Source of the DNA: Mycetohabitans sp. B8
GTDB lineage: Bacteria > Pseudomonadota > Gammaproteobacteria > Burkholderiales > Burkholderiaceae
Assembly (NCBI RefSeq): GCF_021991875.1
Contig: NZ_JAHLKR010000016.1
Span: forward strand, 434,001 to 498,000
DNA length: 64,000 nucleotides
Direction: 5' to 3'
A program made the translations under genes and the position numbers. The notes under the pieces are model-generated. The model did no database searches. It was not told the origin of the DNA and saw only the letters and a program-made list of their open reading frames with translations. Numbering within the stretch: the first letter of the stretch is position 1; each line of letters opens with the position of its first letter. Below, in pieces: positions 48,501 to 54,000 of this stretch.

Positions 48501-50917
48501 TGGCTCGGCCGTAACTTAAACAACCCGGCAATCGCCGCAAAATCTACGCCATAGGCCGGGGTCAGCGCTATATCAAAGTCGCGCTGACGGGACAACAATA
48601 GCTGCTCAATATAACCCGCCTCGAGCACCAGTAAGAAGGGTGACGCTTTATTGTAGATTGGCGCAATCGCGTCATTTTCGGCGATCAGGAACAATGCAAA
48701 GCCAGCCTCAGCCAGCTGCGCGCGTTGCCCCGGCGGCAAGGCCTGTGAATCTAGCTTGGCCGGTACGCTCACTGGCAGCAGGCGATTGAGCTGCGGTTGG
48801 TAATAATAAACGCCACCAGCCAAGCCGTCGATCCGCTCTTGAGCCACATACAGATAGCACTGGACAGCATTCAAGCCACCCGCTGACGAATAGAGGTACT
48901 TGCCGTGGCCGTCTAGCGACACCTCTCGTAGCAGCGACAGCAGGCGTCCAAGCCGTTCGAGATTCGCAGATGAACCCTTGGCCGCTCGCCAGTATGCCCG
49001 AGGATCAAAGCTGACTTTTTCTAACGCGATTGAACCACTGACCGTGGATTGGCAAGCCGGTGCAGCGCTTAGCGGCTCCGCCTCCCCCTCGTCAGCCGTT
49101 ATGCCTTTAGCATCAAGAATATAAGCGGTCACCGCAGCGATGGTCGGGTGCTCCAGGAACACATCGACTGGTAACGTCACTTGATGCTGCTGCTGGATGC
49201 TGTGGACTGCTTGCACCAACGTAAAGGAGGTTGCGCCCTGATCAAAAAGATCGTCATCGACCGCCAGTTCGTCGATCCCAAGCGCCTCAATAAAATACTG
49301 CTGCAGCCAGGCGGTCAGCGCCTGCGGATTGATCGCTTGCTTGCGTGGTTGAGCCATCGCCTCCACGTCACCTGTGAGCAGCGCCTTGCGGTCCGCTTTG
49401 CCGTGGGCGGTCACGGGAATCTGGTCAATAAAGCTGACCAGATTGGGCACCATATACTCCGGCAAGCGAGCTTTAACGAAATCCCGTACCGCTTTCTTAT
49501 CCAGCCCCTGCGCGACCACAAAGGCCATGAGCTTGGGATCCGCTGAACCCGGGTCCTTGACCAGCACCGCCGCATCGTCGATCGCTGGATGGCTTTTCAG
49601 TGCGCTTTCGATCTCACCCAACTCAATGCGAAAGCCTCGCAACTTGATCTGCGAATCGAAACGGCCAAGCAACTCGATCTCGCCATTACTGAGAAAACGG
49701 GCCTTGTCACCTGTGCGGTATAGTCTGGCACCAGCCTCGCCAGAGAACGGGTCGCGGATAAACTTTTCAGCCGTCAGCTCAGGCCGATTGAGATAGCCCC
49801 GGGCCAGGCCGACACCACCGATGCATAGCTCGCCGGTTTCACCGATCGCCACCTGATTTGCTTTGTTATCCAGAATATATATTTGGATATTATCGATAGG
49901 TCGACCGATTGGCACTAACTGGTCTTCTCGCGGCTCGCCACGCCAATAGGTCACGTCCACCGCCGCTTCGGTCGGACCATATAAGTTATGCAATTCGGCG
50001 CTCAGCAGTTGGCGAAACTGGAGCAGCAAATCGTGCGTCAGCGCCTCGCCGCTCACAAATACTTTCTGCAGCGATACGCATTCGGAGACCGCTGGATGCT
50101 TAAGGAAAAAGCGCAGCATCGAAGGCACAAAATGGCAGATCGTGATCTGCTCCGCTTGAATGACCTCCACCAGGTAATGCGCGTCCTTGTGGCCCTCCGG
50201 CTTGGCGATCACCAAGCAAGCGCCGCTGAGCAGCGGCAAAAACAGCTCCCAGACTGAGACATCAAAAGTAAAGGGCGTTTTTTGTAAGATCCGATCGGCT
50301 GGTCCAACGTCATAATGGCGCTGCATCCACAGCAGACGATTACAGATCGCCTTATGCGGCAGCATGCAGCCTTTAGGCCGGCCGGTAGAACCCGACGTGT
50401 AGATGATATAGGCAAGATCATCGGGACCATTGATTGGCACAGGATTGGCCTCGTTGCCAGACAGCGCTTGTTGATTCGCATCGTCCAAGCAAAGCACTTC
50501 GCCGTCATATCCCGCCAGCCGCCCACGAAAACGCTGCTGCGTCAGCATCACTGTCACCGCAGCATCCTCAATGATCAAAGCCAATCGCTCATCGGGATAG
50601 CCAGGGTCCAGCGGCAAATAAGCGCCACCGGCCTTCATAATCGCCAGCAGTGCAATGATCAGCTCGACTGATCGCTCCATCTGAACGCCCACCAGACTAT
50701 CGGGCCCGATTCCTAGCTCCCGCAGGTAATGGGCCAGCCGATTGGCCTGCCGGTTTAACTCGCGATAGCTTAAGGCCTGGCCCTCAAAACGAACTGCCAC
50801 CGCGTCCGGACTGCGTTCGACCTGCTCTTCGATCAACTGCTGCAAGCACTTGTCCAGTGGGTATGCCTGGTGGGTATCGTTCCAACCGGAAAGGGCCTTA
50901 CTGTCTTGTCTGTTCAC
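30551..50917 (-). CDS. rhiB: NRPS-PKS hybrid RhiB: serine A-PCP-oxidase, pass-through KS0-ACP, modules 3 and 4, first half of module 5
   Basis: 6788 residues; GTG start with AGGA about 12 bases upstream. Approximate domains: adenylation 20-510 (YTSGSTGRPKG; FDVSVWEL, CHFVPSML, VFVSGEAL and GPTEAAVDVTYW fit a serine-type pocket); PCP 530-600 (GATSF); flavin oxidase region 630-1075, two nitroreductase-like halves; KS0 1115-1530 (Cys1279 kept, HGTGT replaced by PGASL); ACP 1705-1785 (GLTSL). Module 3: KS 1815-2260 (TICSSS), DH 2455-2745 (HRVRDHKVLP), KR 2760-3215, MT 3380-3640, ACP 3685-3760. Module 4: KS 3815-4240, DH 4420-4690 (HRINGRGILP), KR 4700-5115, tandem ACPs 5130-5290. Module 5 start: KS 5350-5785 (SMCSSS), DH 5965-6250 (HRVSGRKILP), KR 6260-6720. 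The protein stops before the MT-ACP, which are in RhiC. With RhiA it makes the methyloxazole; modules 3-5 build the C18-C23 triene with methyls at C22 and C18. Confidence 0.95.
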   Translation of the reverse strand: MNRQDSKALSGWNDTHQAYPLDKCLQQLIEEQVERSPDAVAVRFEGQALSYRELNRQANRLAHYLRELGIGPDSLVGVQMERSVELIIALLAIMKAGGAYLPLDPGYPDERLALIIEDAAVTVMLTQQRFRGRLAGYDGEVLCLDDANQQALSGNEANPVPINGPDDLAYIIYTSGSTGRPKGCMLPHKAICNRLLWMQRHYDVGPADRILQKTPFTFDVSVWELFLPLLSGACLVIAKPEGHKDAHYLVEVIQAEQITICHFVPSMLRFFLKHPAVSECVSLQKVFVSGEALTHDLLLQFRQLLSAELHNLYGPTEAAVDVTYWRGEPREDQLVPIGRPIDNIQIYILDNKANQVAIGETGELCIGGVGLARGYLNRPELTAEKFIRDPFSGEAGARLYRTGDKARFLSNGEIELLGRFDSQIKLRGFRIELGEIESALKSHPAIDDAAVLVKDPGSADPKLMAFVVAQGLDKKAVRDFVKARLPEYMVPNLVSFIDQIPVTAHGKADRKALLTGDVEAMAQPRKQAINPQALTAWLQQYFIEALGIDELAVDDDLFDQGATSFTLVQAVHSIQQQHQVTLPVDVFLEHPTIAAVTAYILDAKGITADEGEAEPLSAAPACQSTVSGSIALEKVSFDPRAYWRAAKGSSANLERLGRLLSLLREVSLDGHGKYLYSSAGGLNAVQCYLYVAQERIDGLAGGVYYYQPQLNRLLPVSVPAKLDSQALPPGQRAQLAEAGFALFLIAENDAIAPIYNKASPFLLVLEAGYIEQLLLSRQRDFDIALTPAYGVDFAAIAGLFKLRPSHRFLHCLIEGVAPAALAVVGQALNEHWRQPGPLFADFLSEKNNGFALPTREELAQLHEEQRQIRHDLPEQGDGVIELCAEPISADALRLRAAKRQYCDGPLNLSQLSRLLNLLRADQDNGRLYNTEAGLALKIYLHVAEQSVQQGCQGPCLPAGIYRYQSDSHSLVRVSDGDLAAINGCYTPFNRKHAHQARLRIFIIAGRSTTYGDESRYFNLLQAGRIGQLLLEKQGEFGIGLCPIGSMYFNKIRDAFDLDDGDELVHSFVGGAVMQSLPADWPRLEIHKTDESAQVAHASAHGVDEPLSTRVLNEHFNGDAMAIIGISGRYPGAANPDELWQNLSAGRASILPLSREALCYGRDDASDSPQWAVGALAGKQLFDPLLFKITPAEAKTLDPQERLFLQAVWHCLESSGYTAASLRQQAERIGVFVGAMWGDYQHHQPTGQGERATSFLSAIANRVSFFNDFNGPSVVLDTSCSSAMTALHFACNSIRQGECHAAIVGGVNLISHPSHLELLTSLKLLSDDSQSYPFGRHANGWVAGEGVGALLIRPLKDAVRDGDSILGVIRATAISHSGKTFRYGAPNADSHALSMRRVLQQAGLSADEIGYVEAAAPGASLADGAEFAAISNVFGARRSDAPLLVGSIKANIGHLESASALSQITKVLMQLKHRQIAPTLGCNPLSPMICLNDNHLAIADQLSDWRGPQCALINAFGASGSGGHLILEAPPQQAAVRQSDGPWLFPFAAASGEQLDQLVAAFADDMQAGRFGDASLGDISYTLCVGRVALNHRLAVVADSRDELLEQLKDKNSERLLRGSLKKEPQPGRIEKDLQGLDRQALTAIAGQWVAGQSSLAQIAPHHHRRVALTAYPFAAIDCHIAASAISDCAEVLRNDAPQPEHDEALRRALESHIKRHFSKVSAIPESNLDCEDTFDRYGLTSLMITTLNQRLAQEFGELSATLFFEYQSIAALAGYFVAEHPLRSRQLLGIQATQPILAARAQQPQRVTALRRYERGERNEPIAIIGLSGRFPGAADIDSFWNNLKNGVDSISEIPAERWEHSQYYSRDRSLKGKIHTKWGGFIDDIDRFDPLFFNISPRDAERMDPQERIFLETAWRTLEDAGYDRGGLQRHYQGEMGVFVGVMHGEYLLYTRSSAADCTDDAVDSSFGSIANRVSYILDCNGPSMAVDTICSSSLTALHLAVESLRRGECQLALAGGVNLSLHPNKYFIQSQLTMSSSDGRCRSFGDGGDGFVPGEGVGAVLLKPLSRAEADGDNIYAVIRATSINHNGKTHGYTVPSPHAQGAMIADSLDKAGMDPRELSYIEAHGTGTALGDPIEITGLQSGFTRRSATLGSAMAPAQHCAIGSVKSNIGHLESAAGIAGIAKVLLQLKHRQLAPSLHSKRLNSNIPFADSPFYVPQQLEEWRRPVLNLDGREREYPRAASVSSFGSGGSNGHVIIAEYIAPTRDDDVGGQTTMIPLSARTPTQLQQQVERLQQFLHRTDAEHTLPRLADLAFTLQQGREPMDYRLAFIAESINQLQDRLAQSAELLANQPEPFGFFDGVHIGRVKDHKAAIAVIAHDEDMAATLTAWANKRKYDKLLELWVKGLALDWALFGQPKETARRISLPSYPFARERIWVSGESHFSSLGQPSGGSRMHPLLHTNVSDLSQQKFISLFNGREFFLRDHRVRDHKVLPGVAYLEMAREAILRSLGERVPTGVLSLRNLVWSQPVMLSKQSDDSVEVEIRIDSLDEHRLTFDILERKQQGVCCQGEAVFVQDADEPAESLTSLQATIGGHIIEADALYRLFDSMQIYYGPWHRSVKALRIDGGQVLARIELPQALTSDHKQLVLHPSLMDGALQATIGLLIADQLDQGLTPQLKHTWVPFALAQLQLSGAELGDQIWAWVRPCTEHAEAGQSTFNIDIYNQRGQHCAALREFSLRVMKKPSPLEVMLEDRPGSDCYLVEKWQRFCPQDLIPSHGRLLLVGNDPQGHKQLTARYPQAVALLLDGSESIEQLTERLREVGPIEHLIWLAPTTLAQEESLDGMIRAQQRGVLGCFRLIKALLALALDQQPLTWTVMTRGVLALSDEADRSHQAVTEPVAPAHASVHGLIGVMAKEYSHWRVRLVDLPAGDGWPTVDPLSLPIHPRGDALACRNDVWYRQYLAPYLPLSEGDATNVAAQLGEVDSLYRDGGVYLVIGGAGGIGRLWSEYLIRTRRAQIIWLGRRAQNNDIDQAIAELGKLGPAPRYISADASNHAALRQAVTQICTEYGRVHGVIHAAIQLQDQSLARMDEQRFTSGLAAKVDVCVRLAEMFAHQPLDFMLFFSSLQSFTKSAGQSNYAAGCTFKNAFGHYLAQQCSYPVKVINWGYWGHVGSVASDDYRRRMADVGLGSIEGEQAMAALDRLLAGPLSQLTFLRTSQRLSDTFSRLALPTHPAGPFGEYGQRLTQAYPSLIARIKKHLVVDNNEIRTVMQQMQARKTAIDELQGRLLYAQLQQLGWFSGEREIIEQMKQRSGLLPMYDRWIDKSLDELAQRGYLSMEGEHCPAAYRVVHPQPLAVESLWNEWDAQKLDWLEHASLSAEVTLAEATLRVLPAILSGRIMATDIMFPDASMAMVEGIYKHNPVSDFFNEVMLNAMVEFVSGRLEQAPQTPIRILEIGAGTGGTSARAFEKLRPYQRQIAEYCYTDVSQAFLMHARQTYGPDNPYLSYQLFDVAKPLAEQGIKIGHYDLVIATNVLHATQDLRRTMKNAKAALKHNGLVMINEICRNGLFTHLTFGLLKGWWLFDDQALRLPGGPALAPKQWKQVLESEGYRQVYYPALADHDLGQQIVIAESNGVIWQDRHSDVGPTKVASKGLAVRAAPASRPPQRVVNTVSVGEVAPQALKEQTVHYLKQMIGGLFKIRPEQIDAGEPLETYGIDSILVVQLTNLLRDKLSGISSTLFFEYQTIDALADHFVASQKDQLRALLGLDKASGVEQPASVDTASTPAVNTLVKLAAGHRFAAKTPDSAPKGQRSTEVAIIGLAGRYAHSDNVQALWQRLKNGENCIDEVPADRWDWRQYFDQTPGKKGCIYTRWGGFIREIDKFDPLFFHISPHEAQKMDPQERLFLEEAYHCISDAGYTPGRLAERHRVGVFVGVMNGTYTHQSSYWSIANRVSYQFNFQGPSMAVDTACSSSITAIHLALESLHSGVSDCVLVGGVNLVIDPVHYLRLTEMKMLSSGKQCKAFGTDADGFVAGEGVGALLLKPLAQAEADGDRIYGVIKGSMINAGGKTNGYTVPNPLAQSRLVADSLARAGVDARAVSYVEAHGTGTSLGDPIEIAGLTRAFNSGAETAAKQYCAIGSIKSNIGHCESAAGIAGITKVLLQLKHRQLAPSLHAGELNPEIDFANTPFVVQQSLADWHRPEVMINGSRQEFKRIATVSSFGAGGANAHVVIEEYEDHRPRPVIVVNEQQPAIIPLSAKTQAQLLQQVSLLLHALEQDELGDADLPALAYTLQVGREAMAYRLGWLARSLAHLKTQLQDFIDHPSTAACYSGRSKDHDKALSLLADADRQSAMASWIDRGQHEKLLEAWVNGLTLDWRLMYRQGTPTPISLPGYPFARERYWHKNEPAQALATSEKRLHPLLHRNVSDLRGLRYLSQFSGQESFLSGHRINGRGILPGAAMIGMIDAALTDALGSERTVGAARIIRDLSWYQPFSVDAANHGELFVELAAQLDGEYPIGICSYDSAGQLQLHCRAVAGTAVVQPANLDFMVADARPMDVDACYQRFTAMGIEYGISHRRIQSLLRHGDQALAWVALEDAAVSDGYAIHPALLDAAMQAVMALLFDELGERPPLLLPEGLAECVLFDDCPATLQVQIRSAGRTPGGYRFDLALFDKNGRCCATLRQLSFKTLSADNDVASEALLCHRQWREAKLALATDAPVMSHLVLTLGHHPAFANLPEQLQAHQHISSLAMHSDDYRQAALALAEQLKPLLHTERRCLVQLVIPANDPQGYRGLGGLLYSASREQPALTGQLIEVSPGLDAPQLAWQLAAEGAAPGERQLRYLSEAGKLRRQELTWHHQPLNSSPAPWRADGVYLITGGLGGVGMIFAQAILDAAPGASVVLCGRTEANALSVADKLAQLGVRCHYRAVDLADAGQVERLIAGIMTERGGLHGIIHCAGLTRDTLLSHKTQQDFEDVFAAKVAGVRHLDQCSAAVALDFFVLCSSIASVLGNAGQSDYAAANGYLDAFAGLRNQRVAAGQRHGRTVAINWPLWLEGGMRMDDAARRALAQRTGIKAMTGTTGIRALYQALQSDEDQLMILAGDRDRLVALLSREPAPASPAITAVEGEDVLTGLRRLLADTIKIAESRLDNDEPFEKYGIDSLMVMDMTATLEKRFGPLPKTLFFEYPSLQSLADHLVARLPQRPVVSQVAPVAGDSLIAQLRAMLASTLGIALEQIDDAQCFEQYDLDSLMIMEMTSVLEKRFGALPRTLLFEYSSLQQLAHYLANRQLEPQDTMAVATTDEQKPLTTPASGGKGSPCRRLFDSVANTTSPRVQQSLQGSQPGPQHSGDIAIIGVAGRYPEAENLEAFWQNLREGKNSISEIPAERWNWREYYSENRSESGVHNSKWGGFIDGVDQFDPLFFNISPLEAELIDPQERLFLQTAWSAMEDAGYSRRIGGEQNEDSAQVGVYVGVMYGEYQLFGAEASLRGQRMGFAGCTASIANRTSFCLNLQGPSMTVDSMCSSSLTAIHLACQDLRHGRTSMAIAGGVNLTIHPNKYLMLSSGQFISNQGHCASFGEGGDGYVPGEGVGAVILKRLTDAQRDGDHIYGVIKGSYLNHGGKSTGYSVPNPRAQQAAIRGALQDAGVDPAIVSYIEAHGTGTKLGDPIEIAGLANALGTRKPEQTCWLGSVKSNIGHCEAAAGIAGLTKVLLQLKHGQIAPSLHSQKLNPFIDFAATPFEVNQQLRAWPQPLLNGQAVPRIAGISSFGAGGSNGHLIVAEYCQAKSVLDDSGQPEMIVLSARELEQLRQIASRLLARLEHSQATDSLAAIAYTLQVGREAMEHRAAFITRGMASLLDALRRLSDGDSRGWVCGDASTTSERVEQFKARFQAQWREQLVRLFTDGEQQLLLQLWSEGLPIDWTALWAASGEQRQRISLPSYPFATRRYWAPTEARPLSSSRAMPLHPLVHQNSSSFDQQQFVTEFSGNEPWLKDHRVSGRKILPGVAYLEMIRVAVMHSLAHGKADAMVIEQLHWLAPLTVESDSRRMQISLERVDERISVKFFTNKGDQSVLHGQATAMTGLSLHEDPLDLAYWQGLNWRLRLDSDEVYRLFSQMGIDYGDSHRGIRQLMVAQRGDRRDVLAELELDGALPDTADDWWLNLGITDSALQAAIGMLLPLDGSAADWASPLMPFALERLEILAPCRRRMWALLHRDDADNAAGKMDIDLCDDQGQICVRFLGLSSRHLSADSRLPSAALERVDPLVAQPQREARHLLAPIWSVVNSAVAERRQQQGAALIFGATPARRQALAELYPGAALALDTHDSEADYQAALNAQSKLAEVIWLAPPSDDHGASTSELVAAQQHGVLALFRLIKVLLSLGYGRQPLRLTLVTEQAINTLPGEFCRPAHAAVHGLAGSLANEYPHWRVQLADLPNEQLAPLANAPFDHVASGELLALRQNQWWFRKLARVTVDAPPATQQPTYRNGGVYLVIGGAGGIGAVWSRHVISRHRARVIWIGRRSPDQQLKAKLDELTAFSLRHHAPAPVYFQADAANEQQLAEVRRHIIERFGEINGVVHSAIVLQDQSLANMDEQTFTRVLNAKVATSVALARTFEPSAASLDFVLFFSSMMSFSTAAGQSNYAAGCTFADAFADRLRADWPCPVKVMNWGYWGSVGSVSDVRYRDRMRALGLGSIEPEEGMLVLEQLLGGLMNQLAVLKTLQSEEIDGLDSLAGLLSDEQIKLYPNNHGSMAVMQNRLTDRLAALAPPFGASQTTPGVPGALECV

Positions 50918-51089
50918 GAATTACTATCCTGGTCATTGTGCACAGCAATCATGTCCGGGCGATGCCGCTGGTTGCTCTGCTAGCTGTCACTCGTCAAACC
51001 GTGTCTGTCGCCTCACGCCCTTGCAGCCAAACTAGGGCAACTCCCGTTGCGACTATGAGTCCGTGTCTAATATAGCGTGGCGATGCGAT
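50918..51089. other. 172-bp gap between rhiA and rhiB
   Basis: This is the only gap above 70 bp inside the rhiA-rhiE gene series. It holds the rhiB ribosome site (AGGA) and no convincing gene. A TATATT hexamer (minus strand, near 51070) follows TTGAAT by only 13 bp, too close for a standard sigma-70 promoter. A short GCCCT/AGGGC inverted repeat lacks a T-tract. I see no clear terminator or promoter, so read-through from rhiA is assumed. Confidence 0.5.
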
Positions 51090-54000
51090 TCAACTTATTA
51101 CTGGATGTTCGCCCGCAGCTAGCGTTGCCGCCAGTTGAGGCTCCTGCACCGTCCACAGGCTATCGTCATCGGCCAGCGCCTCGAGCAACCGGCAGTAGTC
51201 GGTAAACATCGCGTCGACCTGCGCTGGCGCCAAGCAGTCGGCCGCGAGATCCCAGTGGATCAACAGCGCGTCTTGATGCTCGATGCTGAGATTGTCCAAC
51301 GCCACCCCATGCGTGCGACTCGCGCTCTTGACCAACGTCGTTCCGGCAGGAAGATCCAATGGCCCTTGCGGATTAAGCCGGGTAAAAACCACAGGAAAAT
51401 TCAGCTTCCGCGGTCGCTGCTTATCCGTGGCCACCTTACGCAGCGCCTGCAAGCCGCTGATCGCGCCGTGGCGTTGGTCCTCACTGAAGATTCGGTTAGA
51501 ACGCCGAACCCGCTCGATGAAAGTCATCGGTTCGTCGTTAAAGTCGATCCAACTCAAATTCGTGAAGTCACCGACCAGCGCGTTGATCTCAGGATGTACC
51601 GCAGGCCTGTGCCAGCCTGGCGCCACCAAAGTAAAGGCCTGCTTGCTGCTATGCGCGGCAATACTCCACGCATAGGCAGAAATGAGTAGCGCGTCCGCTG
51701 AGATGCCTGCCTGCGTGATGCGATGACGTAGCGCTGGCCAGCAATCAAGGCGGTGCTCGTAGCCTAGATACCGACCATGGGCATCCTTGTCATTCACCAG
51801 CGGCCCCTGTGGCAGCAGGCGGAATTTTTCTTGCCAGTACGCAGCGGCGTTTTGCGCTGCTGGCGAGCGCCTGTATTGTCCAAGCGCTGCGATATAGTCA
51901 CCGAAATTAATTGATAGCGGTGCCGGCGGGCAGCCATGGTAGAGGTCCAGTAACTGGCGAATCAACAGATCCCGACTGGGGAGGTCGGCAATCAGCAGGT
52001 CTATCGCTAAATGCACCAGGCTGCGCCGTCCGCCCAGCGGGCTGACTCGCAATTCGGCATAGGGCCAAGCCCCCAGTGCCGTTACCCGACCGAGCATCTC
52101 ATCGGCAACCTGTACCACATCGACGCCCTGCTCGCTCAGTTCGAGTTGTAGTGGGGGCGCAGCCTCCATGAACTGCTGGGTCCCGCTAGGCAGAATCCGG
52201 GCTCGCAGCATTGGGTGGTGAGCCATCAATTGTCGCCAAGCCTGCTCCAACCGACTGATTTCAAGATCCTCTATGGCCACCGCCATATAGAGGTGCGAGC
52301 TGCTTTGCTTTGGGTAAAGCGAGCGGCTAAACGCATACGCCTGCTGTTGATCAGTCAACGCAAACGGTGTTTTTGGCGGCTCGCCCGGCGCCAGCATGAA
52401 CGGCCCCGTATGCTCGGCGGTAGAAATGGGTAAGGGCTGCTCAACGACCGTGAGTCGCTCCACCAGTTCACCTGTTTTTAAAGCCTGCCAGTCAGCATCG
52501 CCGTCTGCCAACTTGTGCAACAAATGGCAGTAGTCAGAAAACAGTTGGTCAATCATGCCGTCCGGATAGCAGTCGATGGCGACGTCCCAACTGAAACTCA
52601 GCGCCCCCTCGCGCTCTCGCAGTTGATGATCGAGATTGATCTGCGGCGTTTGCGTGACACAGTAGTGCTGCGCGTCGCCAAAGCTGTCTGCGCCGCCGAT
52701 CACGGGATTGTTAAGCATCGACGTAAATACCACCTCACCGCCGCTAAAATGCAACTGCTTGCCGCAGCGGCGCCGGGTTTCGCGCAGCGCGGTGACGCCG
52801 CTGACGCTCATATGGTCAATATCCTCGAGCAATTGGCGCTGAACCCGCTGCGCCAATTCAGCCAGGGTGTCTTCCCCCGTGTCAACGAAGGCAAAGAAAT
52901 GGGTCGAGATGAACGGCCCCACTACACGATCAACCGCTGGATGTAAGGGAACACGGTTATAGAACGTGGAGATCAACGAAAATGCTTTGCCCGCATTGGC
53001 TTGCCTAAGGATTAAGCCAAACAGGGTCAGCAGCAACGCCGTCGCTGAGATTTGCAAAGCATCGCTCTGCTGTTTCAATCGCAGCCAGCGGCTTGGCTCC
53101 AACATCGAGGCCAATCGTCGTCTCTGGCGACCCGCTGGCCGCTGTGCCTTGGGCAAACACAAGCCTGGCGGCATCTGCGCCAGCTTGTCGACCCAGTATT
53201 GCAAATCACGCTGGTAGCATGGAGACTGTTTGAATGCCTCCAGCGACAACTGGTAGTCTCGGAATGACAAGCCGTGATCTGGCAGCTGTGCAGTGGGGTC
53301 CCGGTAAAGCATCAACCATTGTTGCAACAGTAAGTCCAAAGAAGTGGCGTCCACCACTAACTCGTCGATACTCAGGTGTACCCGGCTGTGCTGTTGATCT
53401 AGCAGCGAAACGCGGATTTCAAACAGCGGTTCCTGCCCCGGTAGATAGACATTGTGGGACATCGACGCACGAATGGCTGCCAACGCCAACTCGCGGCCGG
53501 CTGTGTTGATGCGTCGCAAATCGCGTGCTTTGATGCGATAAGAGGCCGACTCTCCGATTTGCTGGCGACCATCGTCGAGCAGCTTGACGCGCAACATCTC
53601 ATGTCGGCTCATCAAGCGATTCCAAGCCTGATTAAGCCTGTAGACTTCGAGATCTGGCCAGTCAAATTCCAAATAGATATGGCAACCTACCCGCTCAGTC
53701 TCGGCCAGTAGCTTGCGCCCCGACAGAAAAGATTGTTGGATATCGTTGAGTGCAAAAGGCTGCCACTGATCGTTGGGTGCCATTTGCAACCGAGGTATCG
53801 AATGATTGTCGCCCTGTCCCACTAGGGGCGCCAGACGGGTTTCCACCTCGCCAAGGCTCAAATAGGGGCTCAATTGCGCTAACGATACAGATAGCTGCAA
53901 CTGCTGCTCCAATTTGGCTTTAAGCCCGACTGCGGCCAGCGAGTTGAGGCCAAGGCTGGCCAGGCTACGCGATTCACATCCGTCAAGCGCTGTTAGCTCG

